Source: Pseudoips prasinana
Lineage: Eukaryota > Arthropoda > Insecta > Lepidoptera > Nolidae
NCBI GenBank assembly: GCA_951640165.1
Contig: OX621255.1
Location: 27,564,001 to 27,628,000, forward strand
Reading direction: 5' to 3'
Length of the DNA: 64,000 nucleotides
Of this stretch, positions 30,923 through 41,420 are shown in pieces. A model generated the notes under the pieces. It saw only the letters and a list, made by a program, of their open reading frames with translations, was not told where the DNA came from and ran no database searches. The translations under genes and the position numbers were made by a program. Every line of letters begins with the position of its first letter. Within the stretch, counting starts at the first letter, position 1.

Positions 30923-31175
30923 GAACCGTCCGGCGGGTCTCCAACCTGCACCATCTACCAATCCGGGGTAGGCGTTCTGCGTTAAGCTACGAACGATACA
31001 CGCTGGCAGATCAAATTTAGGATTCCCTTGCTAACACCCTTCCGGAGGATGTAGGTATTATCTATCGGTTTTGTTTTTCTAGAAACATGGCCGACTGATA
31101 TGTTCACAGTTGCATGTGAAAGATCATATCATATTGATAATAACTTCCTTAATAAATTCATTATTTCATTACTTT

Positions 31176-31222
31176 ATGAATCTACTTGGTACGCGGTCAG
31201 TCTACTAATGGGTGACCAGCAA
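31176..31222 (+). mobile_element. 5S-SINE fragment
   Basis: ACTTGGTACGCGGTCAGTCT followed by ACTAATGGGTGACCAGC matches the box-C end of the 5S-like head at 45230. Confidence 0.5.
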
Positions 31223-31282
31223 AGTTATGTAATGTCTGACTTTATTCCAGCAGTGTACTCCTTTCGGCTTAAATCTACAAAG

Positions 31283-31380
31283 TTGCATTATAATCCGTTC
31301 AGTAGTTTTTTTGTGAAAGAGTAATAAACATCCATATATCTATACATCCATACTCACAAACTTTCGCATTTATAATATTA
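31283..31380 (-). mobile_element. Hel-A 5' fragment
   Basis: AATCCGTTCAGTAGTTTTTT, GTAATAAACATCC and ACAAACTTTCGCATTTATAA are the Hel-A 5' half, inverted. Confidence 0.65.
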
Positions 31381-31383
31381 ATA

Positions 31384-31505
31384 ATAATATCGTGGGACAT
31401 TATTTACACACGGCCATCTGATCTCAATCTAAGCAGCGCTTGTACTATGGAAACCAGATAACTGATATACTACATATACTACTTTTCTTTTGTAAATACA
31501 TACTT
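31384..31505 (-). mobile_element. SINE-1, tail half of a split copy
   Basis: TATCGTGGGACATTATTTAC through TTTTGTAAATACATACTT. It is interrupted after CATACTT. Confidence 0.8.
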
Positions 31506-31727
31506 CACAAAACTTACTTTTTTACTTTTTACTTTGTAAACGATCAGTGAGGGTAGTTACATACTCGATGCCCTCAGTAGCGGAGAAACCCGCTGCGCCA
31601 GATATCCCGTGACCACGATCAATGCAACTTGGTCGAAACGTCGGGAAAATAACAATAAGGTTAGTCGCGTTAATACCTGCTAACAATGTTCATATATAAT
31701 TATGATACGTGAAAGTTTAAAAGTGTG
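31506..31727 (+). mobile_element. Penelope-like 3' end inserted in SINE-1
   Basis: CAGTGAGGGTAGTTACATAC, CCGTGACCACGATCAATGCA and TCGAAACGTCGGGAAAATAA match the type of 3' end seen inverted at 20385-20480. CATACTT is present on both sides (31499-31505 and 31728-31734). Confidence 0.65.
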
Positions 31728-31866
31728 CATACTTATATAGGTAAATTACAACCAGAATCAGGACAAACAGACATGTTCATGCACACAAATATCTGTCCTG
31801 GGTGGTGTATCGAACCCACGACCTCCGGCGTGAAAAGCAAGCATTTGTCAACCACGCCAACAGGCG
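31728..31866 (-). mobile_element. SINE-1, head half of the split copy
   Basis: It starts with the duplicated CATACTT. The minus strand contains GGGTTCGATACACCACCC and GCGTGGTTGACAAATGCTTG. Confidence 0.8.
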
Positions 31867-32149
31867 TTTATATATTAGTAGGAAATGTCTTGTGTATATA
31901 TTTTTCATGGAGTCGTTCAATAATACCTTACTAGGAAAAACAAACTGGGAAAAAATAACAACTCTTCTTTTAAGAAGAAGGTTGCCAAGTTTTATCCCAT
32001 TTTTTGCCTATTATACACCTGGCTAGCCTTAACAAGGTAAGCTCTGTGCCAAATAGTTTGCTGTGGCACCGTTTCATGCCAATAATTGGTAAGTAACCGT
32101 GTCTGTCTTAGATTGCATTTTCCATTTTAGACGCTCAGTGTTATATGAT
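31867..32149. other. Unassigned stretch
   Basis: No gene is visible; AT-rich with short frames only. Confidence 0.35.
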
Positions 32150-32392
32150 AATAATATCGTGGGACATTATTTACACACAGCCATCGGATCCCAAACTAAG
32201 CAGAGCTCGTACTATGGAAACCAGATAACTGATATACTACATACAGTACTTTTGTTTTGTAAATACATACTTATATAGATAATTACACCCAGACTCGGGA
32301 CCAACAGACATGTTCACACAAATATCCTGTCCTGGGTGGGAATCGTACCCACGACCTCCGGCGTGAAAGGCAAGCATTTGCCAACCACGCAA
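32150..32392 (-). mobile_element. SINE-1, near full length
   Basis: TATCGTGGGACATTATTTAC at the tail; the minus-strand B-box reads GGGTACGATTCCCACC (one change). Confidence 0.82.
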
Positions 32393-32400
32393 ATTTATAT

Positions 32401-32549
32401 ACTGGCTGTTGGTCTAGTGTTTAGTGACCCTCACTGCTAATCCAGAGGTCGTAGATTCGATCTCCACGCAGGACAAATCTATGTATAATGAGCACAATTA
32501 TTTGTTCTGGGTCTGGGTGTAATTTATCTATAATATGTATGTTGAAATA
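32401..32549 (+). mobile_element. SINE-5
   Basis: GGCTGTTGGTCTAGTGTTTA, GTAGATTCGATCTCCACG, GACAAATCTATGTATAATGA and CTGGGTGTAATTTATCTATA. Another copy lies at 32982, with fragments at 228, 36655 and 61598. Confidence 0.75.
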
Positions 32550-32557
32550 TATTAGTA

Positions 32558-32885
32558 CTAGCTGTGCCCCGCGGTTTTACCCGCGTTAAATTTTATAAAT
32601 TATCACAGCTCCTCCCTCGTAGGTGATAACGTGATAATATGTAGCCTATATGTTTACCCGACCTCTAAGTAATATTCATGCAAAATTTGAAGTAGATCCA
32701 TGCAGTAGTTTTTGAGTTTAGCCCGGACATACATACAGACAAACAGACAAACATTCTAAATACTATATTTTCGGCTTCGATATCGAATGTAGGTCACGCC
32801 CCAAGTATTCTTTTTTAAAAAAATATTCAATGTACAGTACATTGAATATTTTTTGACTTTCCTACGATTTTATTATATGTATAGA
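32558..32885 (-). mobile_element. Hel-B Helitron, complete, with an internal hairpin
   Basis: CTAG at 32558; TC terminus at 32885; 328 bp. It carries an extra inverted copy of its own ATTCAATGTAC segment (32837-32854) that other Hel-B copies lack. Confidence 0.87.
32818..32854. repeat. 18-bp perfect hairpin, 1-nt loop, inside Hel-B
   Basis: AAAAAATATTCAATGTAC, one A, then the exact complement. The normal Hel-B order continues immediately afterwards (TTGACTTTCC). Confidence 0.95.
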
Positions 32886-32966
32886 TTACACCCAGACTCA
32901 GGACAAACAGACATGTTCGTGCACACGAATATCCTGTCCTGGGTGGGAATCGAACCCACCACAGCA
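32886..32966 (-). mobile_element. SINE-1 fragment
   Basis: TTACACCCAGACTCAGGACA to GGGAATCGAACCCACC; middle and part of the head only. Confidence 0.7.
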
Positions 32967-32981
32967 ACGGTTATAATAAGT

Positions 32982-33143
32982 TTATATACTGGCTGTTGGT
33001 CTAGTGTTTAGTGACATGGCTTAGCAGCCAGAGGTCATAGATTCGATCTCCACCAATGACAAATCTGTGTATAATGAGCACAATTATTAGTTCTGTGTCT
33101 AAGGTAATTTATTTATAATATGTATGTTGAAATATATAAGTAT
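32982..33143 (+). mobile_element. SINE-5
   Basis: A near copy of 32401-32549, including TATATACTGGCTGTTGGTCT upstream of the A-box, so about 20 bp of flank or leader is shared too. Confidence 0.72.
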
Positions 33144-33144
33144 G

Positions 33145-33345
33145 TTTTTTTTTTTATGTCACATTTCTACATACGAGCAAGTGGGTCACCTGATGGTAAG
33201 TGATCACCGCCGCCCATGGACACTCGCAACACCAGAGGAGTCGCGGGTGTGTTGCCGGACCTTAAGAGTCAGCAAACAAGTGTTGCTGACCCTTCCCCCC
33301 ACCCCGATGAGCTCTGCCGACCTTATTAGTCAGTTGTCTAGTTGC
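33145..33345 (-). mobile_element. Repeat R-A, minus strand
   Basis: A T-run, then GGGTCACCTGATGGTAAGTG, CGCCCATGGACACTCGCAAC and GAGTCGCGGGTGTGTTGCCG; matches 14611-14919 inverted. Confidence 0.75.
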
Positions 33346-33394
33346 CATAGTACAGGCATAGCATATTGGTATATATAGGTGTTTGCCTACTAAA

Positions 33395-33875
33395 TAATTA
33401 CTCTAATTGGGCCAAATCCCGTGTTCATGCCCGCTTGAGTATGTTTCGCCGTCTCGCCGGACCGTCTCAACTGGGTCGTGTTGTAGATGAACCCACTGAG
33501 TTTGTTTCACTGGGTCTTCTCAATTGGGGAGCATTGGATCCGGTGGTAGCATTAAAGCGCGACCGTCGTTATCACAAGGTCCGTCATAATAATAATACCT
33601 TAATATATACAGAACCATTGACAATATGCAGTAAAAATATTAGACTTAAACTAGATAATTAAACATAATCTCTTGACAATAACTTGATACGAGCTAGCTA
33701 AATATCATTGCTATAATAAAATAAATTTTATATATGTTTTCATACAATCAAACAACGTAAATATCTATGTTATAAAAATAATAATGTATACAATTATATT
33801 ACTACAAACGTGTACTGACTATTTACAAGCGCTTTTTAAAGTCTACGTGAATAATAACCTTTTTATTTTATGTTA
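33395..33875 (+). mobile_element. LINE-B 3' portion
   Basis: A GC-rich coding-like start (about 65 codons open, including VDEPTEFVSLGLLNWGALDP) is followed by a long AT-rich 3' UTR ending GTGAATAATAACCTTTTTAT. Matches 43983-44395. The clade is not determined. Confidence 0.6.
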
Positions 33876-34061
33876 TTTTATGGCATAATTTGGAATCAAA
33901 TGGCAGTGTGTTAGTTGGTCCAATATATTAATTGTTATTATAATTTATCATAATCACTGGGGCATTATTGTACTTGCTGTTGTGATTTAGATAATGTTAT
34001 AGTAAGCGACATTATCAGAGGTAAAACTAGCTTTATTATCATGTAAACAATAAAACCGGCC

Positions 34062-34671
34062 AAGTGCGAGTCGGACTCGCACATGAAGGGTTCCGTAGAA
34101 GAAAGTATTTCAGTTGATTAAATGAAAGCAAATTGCGGTTTATGACGTATTAAAAAAAACTACTTGCTAGATCTCGTTCAAACCAATTTTCGTTGTTAGT
34201 TTCCATGATAATGTACATCATATATTTTTTTTAGTTTTATCATTCTCTTATTTTAGAAGTTACAGGGGGGGGGGACTCTTTTTACCACTTTGGAAGTGTC
34301 TCTCGCGAAAACGACTCAGTTTATAAAAAAATGATATAAGAAACCTCAATATGATTTTTGAAGACCTATCTATAGACACCCCACATGTAAGGGTACGAAG
34401 AAAAAATATTTTGAGTTTCAGTTCTATGTATGGGGAACCCCCAAAATTTTTGTTTCTTTTCTATTTTTGTGTAAAAATCTTAATGCGGTTCACAGAATAC
34501 ATCTGCCTACCAAATACCAATATATACTTACCAAGTTTCAATAGTACAGCTCTTATAGTTTCGGAAAAAAGTGGCTGTGACATACGGACGGACAGTCAGA
34601 CAGACAGACATGACGAATCTATAAGGGTTCCGTTTTTTGCCATTAGGCTACGGAACCCTAAAAATGTGATA
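34062..34671 (+). mobile_element. Dispersed repeat, CGGCCAAGTGCGAGTC family, long form
   Basis: It begins AAAACCGGCCAAGTGCGAGT and GGGTTCCGTA and ends CATTAGGCTACGGAACCCTA plus A-rich. The interior has TTCACAGAATACATCTGCCT and a C/G run near 34266. Inverted copies: 51876 and 59847. Short form at 35549. The shared TTCCGTA/TACGGAA near both ends suggests a non-autonomous element; the class is unknown. Confidence 0.65.
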
Positions 34672-35148
34672 CTTAATATACAAAAATTGTAGATCCATAA
34701 AATTTAGGGCACTTTACCACACGGTTCTTGGATGAGTTCAATGGTTAGGACCACTGATTAGATTAAAAACGTTTTGTTATAAACCTTTTTAATCTAATCG
34801 CTATCTAATGTATACAATAGAAACTCCACAAGGACTTATAATATCTAGCGCATACATATGTAATGAAATTCTAACACTGCACCGGGTTTAATTTTGTGCT
34901 CTAACCATACCTTCTAATTATTCCTCGCACCTTTAATTAAATCGGCTAGATAAATTCCCGTCTTACTTAACCGGTGGGTAGGGTTGCCTCAGTTTGAAAA
35001 CCTGAAGGTCGTAAAGCTCAGGTTTCAAAGTTCGTCTTCCAACGAAGGATGACTTTTAAAGTCCGTGCGCGATAACTTCATCTGTATTCTTCTTTGGTTT
35101 AAGTAAATTACTAAAAATCGAAAGTTTAATGTTCCTATTGTAAGTTAA
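34672..35148. other. Unassigned; one 14-bp inverted repeat
   Basis: GATTAGATTAAAAA (34756-34769) and its complement (34786-34799) form a hairpin with a 16-nt loop. No gene. Confidence 0.5.
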
Positions 35149-35149
35149 T

Positions 35150-35200
35150 TACCGGTTAAGTGCGAGTCCTACTCGCCCATTAAGGACTCCGACCCATCGC
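35150..35200 (+). repeat. CGGCCAAG-family head fragment
   Basis: ACCGGTTAAGTGCGAGTCCT resembles the start of the 34062 repeat. Confidence 0.5.
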
Positions 35201-35331
35201 CTTGTTAAGGTCAAGCAAAAAGCAATGAAAAACTTACGTTACCTGTATGGCCCCGCTTTAATTTTATTTATAATAGTTTTAGCGAAAATAAAACTTAATA
35301 GTCGCTATAACTACTCTGTAAAAATTGTTAA

Positions 35332-35411
35332 GTACAGACGCTAGCTCATCTAGCTACCCCAATCACGCAATTTTGACAGATTGGGGTAGCTGGATGTGCT
35401 GGCGTCTGTAC
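35332..35411. mobile_element. GTAC-ended MITE, internally deleted
   Basis: Two terminal inverted repeats (GTACAGACGCTAGCTCATCT and AGCTGGATGTGCTGGCGTCT) meet almost directly. At 80 bp it is close to a pure palindrome. Confidence 0.8.
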
Positions 35412-35548
35412 AATTTCAAGTTGTATGAGAAAATTAGTTTCTTAGACCACGATGTGGATTTTGTTCCTTATATTTGTGGACAAATCAGTATCAGTTTTGT
35501 TTTTTTTCTAATCACGGCCTTGATAGAGTGGGGAGTGGAAAAAACCGG

Positions 35549-35806
35549 CCAAGTGCGAGTCGGACTCGCGCATGAAGGGTTCCGTACCATTATATATAAA
35601 AACGAGCAAAAAATTGGGTATGGGTATAGTTTAAATATTTATTTTATTTTGTATTTTAGTACGTTGTTATAGCGGCAATAGAAATACATCATCTGTGAAC
35701 TGTCTATCTGTGACGGTTCATGAGATACCTGGTGACAGACGTACAGACAGACAGCGAAGTCTTAGTAATAGGGTCCCGTTTTACCCTTTAGGTACGGAAC
35801 CCTAAA
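35549..35806 (+). mobile_element. CGGCCAAGTGCGAGTC family, short form
   Basis: The head AAAACCGGCCAAGTGCGAGT and the tail TTTAGGTACGGAACCCTA are as in the long form, but the ~230-bp interior is different. Confidence 0.65.
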
Positions 35807-36654
35807 AAAAAATTCGGCAACGGCATCCCGTTCCAAAAACAAATCGACCGTATTCTCCTTTAGAATTCCTAATTCGGATCACCCAAAGTTAAGCATTATA
35901 ATTTCCCGACGTAGGGTGGCCCTACGTATGAACATAGGAGTCTAGTGCATACTAACGGTTTCATTTCATGTCGAGTGACTTACGTAACGAGGTTAAACAC
36001 GTGTTGGGTTCGGAATGCCCTGCCCCCTTTACATTACGTGTGTAAAACGGTATGTAATCACACTGGTTAAACTTAGTTATGACAGGTGTTATATTCTTAG
36101 TGAAATTTAGAGTTGTACAAAATTTACTCGTGTTAATACACAAATATTATAAATAAATTGAATTAAGTTTTAGCTTGCTAAAATAACATAGTATAATTTC
36201 AATTAAATATTGCACTTTTTCGAATTATTTGGCTCAGTGATTTAAATAAGTTGGGGATTTGACTAAAACGTGTTAATTATTACGGAAGTTTGTATAAAGT
36301 AAAATATTAATTATCTTTCAATTTACCATAAAACATGTTGATTTTGACTTGTAATTTTAGAGTATGTTTATATTTTAATTGTTATATTTATTAAAATTTT
36401 AGTAGCTCTATTTTGACTTCCGACAGTTGTAACAAAAATAATTTAGTTTGTCGTTGATTTGTCTACCTGTTTTTTCATTTGATGTTATAATCAAAGTCTA
36501 TATAAATGGCAACACTAGTGCCGACGAGGCAGTCATCATTGAGCTACGAAGCGCGTTGGTGGTCAGAGTGATAAATTGTGTTCATGTAATAAAGTTATTG
36601 TTGAAGAACAGTTTTTGTGTTTTAACTTTGGGAAAATTCTAACACAAGACACAC
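35807..36654. other. Unassigned stretch
   Basis: No gene or repeat recognised in about 850 bp. The 60- and 64-codon frames have no domain. Confidence 0.35.
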
Positions 36655-36760
36655 AAGAAATAATCGTGCTTGTCACACAAAGATTTGTTCAGGGTGGAGA
36701 TAGAACCTACGACCTCTGGCTCAGTGATCAGAGACACTAACTGTTAGACTTACTGGCGAG
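36655..36760 (-). mobile_element. SINE-5 fragment
   Basis: ATTTGTTCAGGGTGGAGATA with GAACCTACGACCTCTGGC and AACTGTTAGACTTACTGGC, inverted relative to 32401. Confidence 0.6.
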
Positions 36761-36902
36761 TCATCATAACATCGCACTAACAAGAAGTCGATTAAACAAG
36801 GCGTCGCAGTATAGAGATGTCGCTAAAGGTTTTCGAAGAAACAATATTCGGTGATACGGCTTTCACACTCAAGTAGGTATTCTATTTTTTTTTAATAATA
36901 AG

Positions 36903-36985
36903 CCAACGCCCGCACTCCCTGTGTCGCAGGGTACTTTAGAAACATATAATAGACGGACACAAATTACATTCAGACTCAGAAGAAC
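36903..36985 (-). mobile_element. SINE-3 tail fragment
   Basis: GACACAAATTACATTCAGAC and the GGGTACTTTAGAAACATATA segment correspond to the inverted SINE-3 tail. Confidence 0.6.
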
Positions 36986-36989
36986 TATA

Positions 36990-37383
36990 CAACATGTAAC
37001 TTAATTAACGCACACCCTGAAAATAGTTTGTTCAGAATCGTTTACTGAAGCGATTTATATCATTTTTGATATAGGTAATGTTTTATTACAAAATAATTAA
37101 CACTAAGGAAATTATTGTTTTATTAACCCTGTACAGTCAAAAAAAATTGAAATGGACTGTAAGTCAAAGTAATAAGACTCTTAAATCGCAGTTTTATTTG
37201 TATTCATACAAATTCCATCATTCGATACAAAACAAAGAAAAATCAACTTTATTCCAAGAAACTAATTTAGTAAATAACAATGCATATACATGTTAAATTC
37301 AAAATTCAGTGTATATATTATTATATCAACATAAAATTCTAATTGGGGTGTCTGAGGGTGTGCGTTAATTACGTTACATGTTG
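36990..37383. mobile_element. Tc1/mariner-like MITE, copy 1
   Basis: Inverted ends are CAACATGTAACTTAATTAAC... and ...GTTAATTACGTTACATGTTG, flanked by TA on both sides. It is 394 bp with no transposase. A near copy in opposite orientation is at 62549-62940. Confidence 0.82.
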
Positions 37384-37465
37384 TATACTCACGACGTCTG
37401 GTCTGGTCTGGTGGTTAGTGGTCACTAACGACTAGAAGAAATGGATAGTCATACCTTTAATAATA

Positions 37466-37540
37466 TGTCATCATCATCATATCAGCCGAAAGACGTCCAC
37501 GGCTGGACAAAGGCCTCCCCAAAGATTTCCACAATTGCCG
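37466..37540 (-). mobile_element. RTE-like LINE 3' end fragment
   Basis: ATCATCATCATATCAGCCGA, AGACGTCCACGGCTGGACAA and CCACAATTGCCGG are the inverse of the LINE end at 58240-58310. Confidence 0.72.
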
Positions 37541-37544
37541 GTAA

Positions 37545-37858
37545 TCTATACATATAATAAAATCGTAGGAAAGTCAAAACTGTACATTGAATATGTTTTA
37601 AAAGGGATACTTGGGGCGTGATCTACAATTGATATCGAAGCCAAAAATATAGTTTTTGAATTGTGTCTGTTTGTCTGTATGTATGTCCGGGCTAAACTCA
37701 AAAAGTACTGCATGTTTACTTCAAATTTTGCATGAATATTACTAAGAGGTCGGGTCAACATATTTTATAGGCTACATATTATCACGCTATCACGTACGGG
37801 GGAGGAGCTGTGATGATTTATAAAGTTTAACGTGGGTAAAACCGCGGGGCACAGCTAG
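37545..37858 (+). mobile_element. Hel-B Helitron, complete
   Basis: TCTATACATATAATAAAATC at the 5' end and CCGCGGGGCACAGCTAG at the 3' end; 314 bp between A and T. It abuts the RTE fragment. Confidence 0.88.
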
Positions 37859-38180
37859 TAATAAATAATATGTAAATTGAAAGTAATAAATTGACGGCAC
37901 TTATTTTAAAATAGCGAATTAAGTTATTTACTGGACATAACAACTTTATTCAGAATCAGATCGGAAGGAGAAATCTGGAATGAATATCCAAGTTGGATCG
38001 CGTTGTTTGCAATGAAAGTTTTTCATTTGTTTCTGAGTCTTTGTATAGTTAATTTAATCAAATGAGTATTTTATTGAGTATACTTGCTCAATAAAATACT
38101 TATTTATTTAAATTAGTTTGTTTCTAAACAAATAAAGTACTATACAAGATACATACGTTTTATTGAAATACCCGCCTCGT
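37859..38180. other. Unassigned stretch with nested inverted repeats
   Basis: AGTATTTTATTGAG (38065-38078) pairs with 38087-38100 across an 8-nt loop. An outer TTGTATAGT (38041-38049) pairs with 38139-38147. No gene. Confidence 0.6.
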
Positions 38181-38363
38181 TTCGTTGGTCTAGCGGTAGC
38201 GTGTTCAACCGTAGATAATGAGGTCCTGGGTTTGAATACTGGGGCGGGTCAAAAAGTGATTAAGAATTTTTTCTGTTAAAAATATTTTTCAGTATCAGTC
38301 CGAAGTCTGGGAGTTGACGGGATTACACCCTCCCCCATCCCTTGCCTCAGAGAGCACGTAAAA
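38181..38363 (+). mobile_element. SINE-2, 5' half
   Basis: TTGGTCTAGCGGTAGCGTGT, CTGGGTTTGAATACTGGGGC and AGTCCGAAGTCTGGGAGTTG. It stops after CAGAGAGCACGTAAA. Confidence 0.75.
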
Positions 38364-38364
38364 A

Positions 38365-38445
38365 AACTTATATGTATATCCTAAGCTATATCACTACAAA
38401 GTATCATCAAAATCTGTTCGGTTATCAAATATTTTATAATATTAC
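38365..38445 (-). mobile_element. Hel-A internal fragment
   Basis: CCTAAGCTATATCACTACAA and ATCATCAAAATCTGTTCGGT match the Hel-A middle. Confidence 0.5.
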
Positions 38446-38462
38446 CAAATATTTTGATACCT

Positions 38463-38790
38463 TTTTTTTTTATGGCAGTGGTCGACAAACTAGCAGGTGG
38501 GTCACCTGATGATAAGTGATCACCGCCGCCCATGGACACTCGCAACACCAGAGGAGTCGCGGGTGCGTTGCCGGCCTTTAAGAGTCAGAAAACAAGTGTT
38601 TCTGACCCTCCCCCCCACCCCGACGAGCTCTGGCGACCTTACTCACACCCAGAAACACAACATTAAATTATGAATGTTATTATTAAGGAATGTCTTCTGT
38701 AAGGTGGAGGTACTTCCCCAGTCGGGCTGCTCTTTGAGCGAATGAACGCTGTGCCCTACCTCTCTTGAACTACCTTTGAACTACCTTCTA
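38463..38790 (-). mobile_element. Repeat R-A, longest copy, minus strand
   Basis: Starts with a T-run and GGGTCACCTGATGATAAGTG; ends CAGTCGGGCTGCTCTTTGAG, GCTGTGCCCTACCTCTC. Full match to 14611-14919 inverted. ATTC repeats follow at 38818-38835. Confidence 0.77.
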
Positions 38791-39005
38791 CCTTTACTTA
38801 GGCAAATAAACATTTCATTTATTCATTCATTCATTAGTAAATTTAATCCCAAACAAAGCACGCAACATAAAGGTTAAAACACATGTATAAATAACGCAAA
38901 GTGGCCATCTTGTACGTAAGAACAAGACTGTTTATATTTAGAATGTCGCCATTTGCAAATGTAACGGCTTTCCACTACACAACATTGTTGTCATTCATTT
39001 GGTTA

Positions 39006-39028
39006 CACACACACACACGCACACACAC
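39006..39028. repeat. (CA)n microsatellite
   Basis: ACACACACACGCACACACAC with one interruption. Confidence 0.88.
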
Positions 39029-39303
39029 TTGAATAACAAATGCTTGTAAGCATGTGTTTACATTTATGCGTGTGAGTAGTGTTTTTGTGTGTACACATTC
39101 AGGTGTATACATATTAAACGTGTGGTGAACTTAATGGTATAGTATAAGGTGGCATGGTATAAGGAAACTGAAAGTGCTATATTGTGATTTTTTTCGTAAT
39201 GAATTTTGAATAGGATTTTGACCACTCTTTTTGATATTCAAAACTAAAGGTAATATTGAAAATTTATACGCATTTTTTATTTTACTCGTAAATAATTTAT
39301 GAG

Positions 39304-39521
39304 ATGGGCCTGTTGGCGTGGTAGATAGAGACAGATATTTGTGTGCATGAACATGTCTGTTTTTCCTGAGTCTGGGTTTAAATTATCCATATAAGTATGT
39401 ATTTACAAAAGAAAAATATTATATGTAGTATATCAGTTATCTGGGTACCATAGTACCAGCTGTGCTTAGTTTGGGTTCAGATGACCGTGTGTGAATAATG
39501 TCCCAGGATATTATTATATTA
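39304..39521 (+). mobile_element. SINE-1 with a deleted B-box
   Basis: GGGCCTGTTGGCGTGGTAGA passes directly to GAGACAGATATTTGTGTGCA, so the B-box part of the head is missing. The tail through CCCAGGATATTATTAT is intact. Confidence 0.75.
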
Positions 39522-40182
39522 TTTATGAGACCAGGGGGTTACCGCCTAATTCGCCGGTCATGATAATCGTAATCAGTGTTCTAATAGATGAAGGTTAAAA
39601 ATTACTAAATCAAACGTTCAATCGGCTTCCATGAGCACATGTGACGTCGTAAATGGTCCGGAATCAATTGTCAACGTTGAAGCCGATGGAAAGATTGATT
39701 TAGTCAGTAACTACTACTAACTACAAGTAGAGTAGTTAGACTCGGCGTTAAAATATCTCTCTTTCGAGCCTTCAGTATTGAGTTTTACACCTGCAGCTTG
39801 TGGGCTGGATGTAGGTACTCTAAAATTGCTCTAAGCGTACAATACAACAACGCGTTTAGGGTGCTGGTGGGGCTGCCCCGTTTCTATAGTGGGTCGAGAA
39901 TGTTCACAGACGTACATGTCGATTGCTTCTATGCAACATTGCGTAAAATATGTGATTCTTTTGTACATACCTAGGGTGCAGACTAGCTCCAACAGTATTC
40001 TAAACATGATTGCAAGAAGGTCGGACTGCACTCACCTCGTTGCTATGCCGTCTCTCATGGCTTGTAGCAGGGATGACGGTAGAAGTACAATAAATGTGAC
40101 TTCGGCATAATTGTATGTGATATATGAGTCATTGTATTATATATACATTGTCATATATATTGTCATACATAGGTACGCCAAC
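39522..40182. other. Mostly unassigned; small palindromic MITE-like unit
   Basis: 39602-39710 has imperfect terminal inverted repeats (TTACTAAATCAAACG... ATCGGCTTC with GAAGCCGAT ...GATTTAGTCAGTAA). The remaining GC-balanced stretch has no recognised gene. Confidence 0.45.
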
Positions 40183-40211
40183 ACACATATACACACACAC
40201 ACACACACACC
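40183..40211. repeat. (CA)n microsatellite
   Basis: An ACACAC run broken once by a TAT. Confidence 0.88.
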
Positions 40212-41099
40212 CGTTTGTTATCCCGTTGACATCATATTTAAAAATGTATCACTAAGTTTTGGGGGTCTGGAGTGCTAAAATACAGGCCTAGGTTTAGCTT
40301 AGACTCCCACAAGTTACAAATTTTGTCAAACCTCTTCTCAACTGTATTTGCTGATACCTTAGAATGTAATTGGTGGAGATGTAATAAACCATTGTCATTA
40401 TTATTATTATATTATGTCGGAACCTATTTGACTCATAGTTACTTAAATAAATAAGTATTATAGTATATTTTATTTACATTGCATAGCTGTACTAATGGAG
40501 GCACTGGAGATTTTCCAATGACGAGTAGAAAACCACCAGCAATTGAAGGTAATTGATATGATTCAAAAACAAATATTGTTCATTCTCCTTCTTGTTTTAA
40601 TCTAGTTATATAGCGGTCTTCTTTCAGCTTAAAATATTACATCAAGCCACCAGAATGGTATATTGAAAATATACCAACATACTGTCTTTCATTGTATTCA
40701 TTCAAATTAAAACCTCTTGGGTCTCGCTAATAAGGGATGCCCATCACGCACACACGCAAATTTAATTATACACACACCAACAAAACCAGAACACATACGA
40801 AATGTTGCCAACAATCGTACAGTGTTGCCAGTAGACATTTAATTTTAATGAGCTTTAAAAGGGTCTGCCCTCAACTTAATTAGTTAGGCCTTATCTCAGG
40901 CAAGTTCGGTCGTATGCATGTTAATTCTACCCTGGAATAACGTATACGGAACCGTTTACCTGGAGCACCTACGTGACTTTTTAAGTAAGCGGTTTTTAAC
41001 TCTCACTGTGGAATTCATTATGTTTTTTTTTATACGAGGTGATTCAATATTTATTTTTACTTTTGAATTCAGAGGCCAATTCTACCGTGTCCGTTGGTT
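40212..41099. other. Unassigned stretch
   Basis: No supportable gene. The short frames at 40272 and 40918 show no domain. Confidence 0.35.
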
Positions 41100-41420
41100 C
41101 AAGCTCTTGTAATCTTTACCGATAGTCTAGATCACGTGTGGGATTACGAAAGGTAATACTATTATTCCGATTGTGGAATGCGTTGCTTATTCAAATAAGC
41201 CGTGCCCAGTCACTTAAAACTTTTAAAAGTATGTTCAAAGAACATTATTCAAAACTATCCAGTTGCCGCTGAGACTTTACTTAAACTACTACTGCAAGCA
41301 TGCTAGTTTATATATAAGTTTTTATGTGTGTATAATTATTTTTATATATGTCTTTATGTTTATATATTAATTTGTATTCGAGTAAATTAAAATTACGTAT
41401 TGTTTATTAATCCCTCCGTT
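41100..41420 (+). pseudogene. LINE ORF2 C-terminal remnant
   Basis: One frame reads LLFRLWNALLIQISRAQSLK and TFKSMFKEHYS before a stop near 41270, the generic LINE ending (LWN...LP..I....SL..FK). An AT-rich tail follows. Confidence 0.5.

Larger units (their letters stand above)
30775..31130 (-). mobile_element. SINE-4-type repeat carrying two hairpins
   Basis: It matches 19573-19745 (AGCATTATTCGCAATGCAAAG, then TCTAATCTCAA and CCGGCGGGTCT). About 75 bp of inverted sequence has been added between those blocks. On the minus strand a tRNA-like head with GTAGATGGTGCAGGTTGGAG is seen. Confidence 0.6.
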
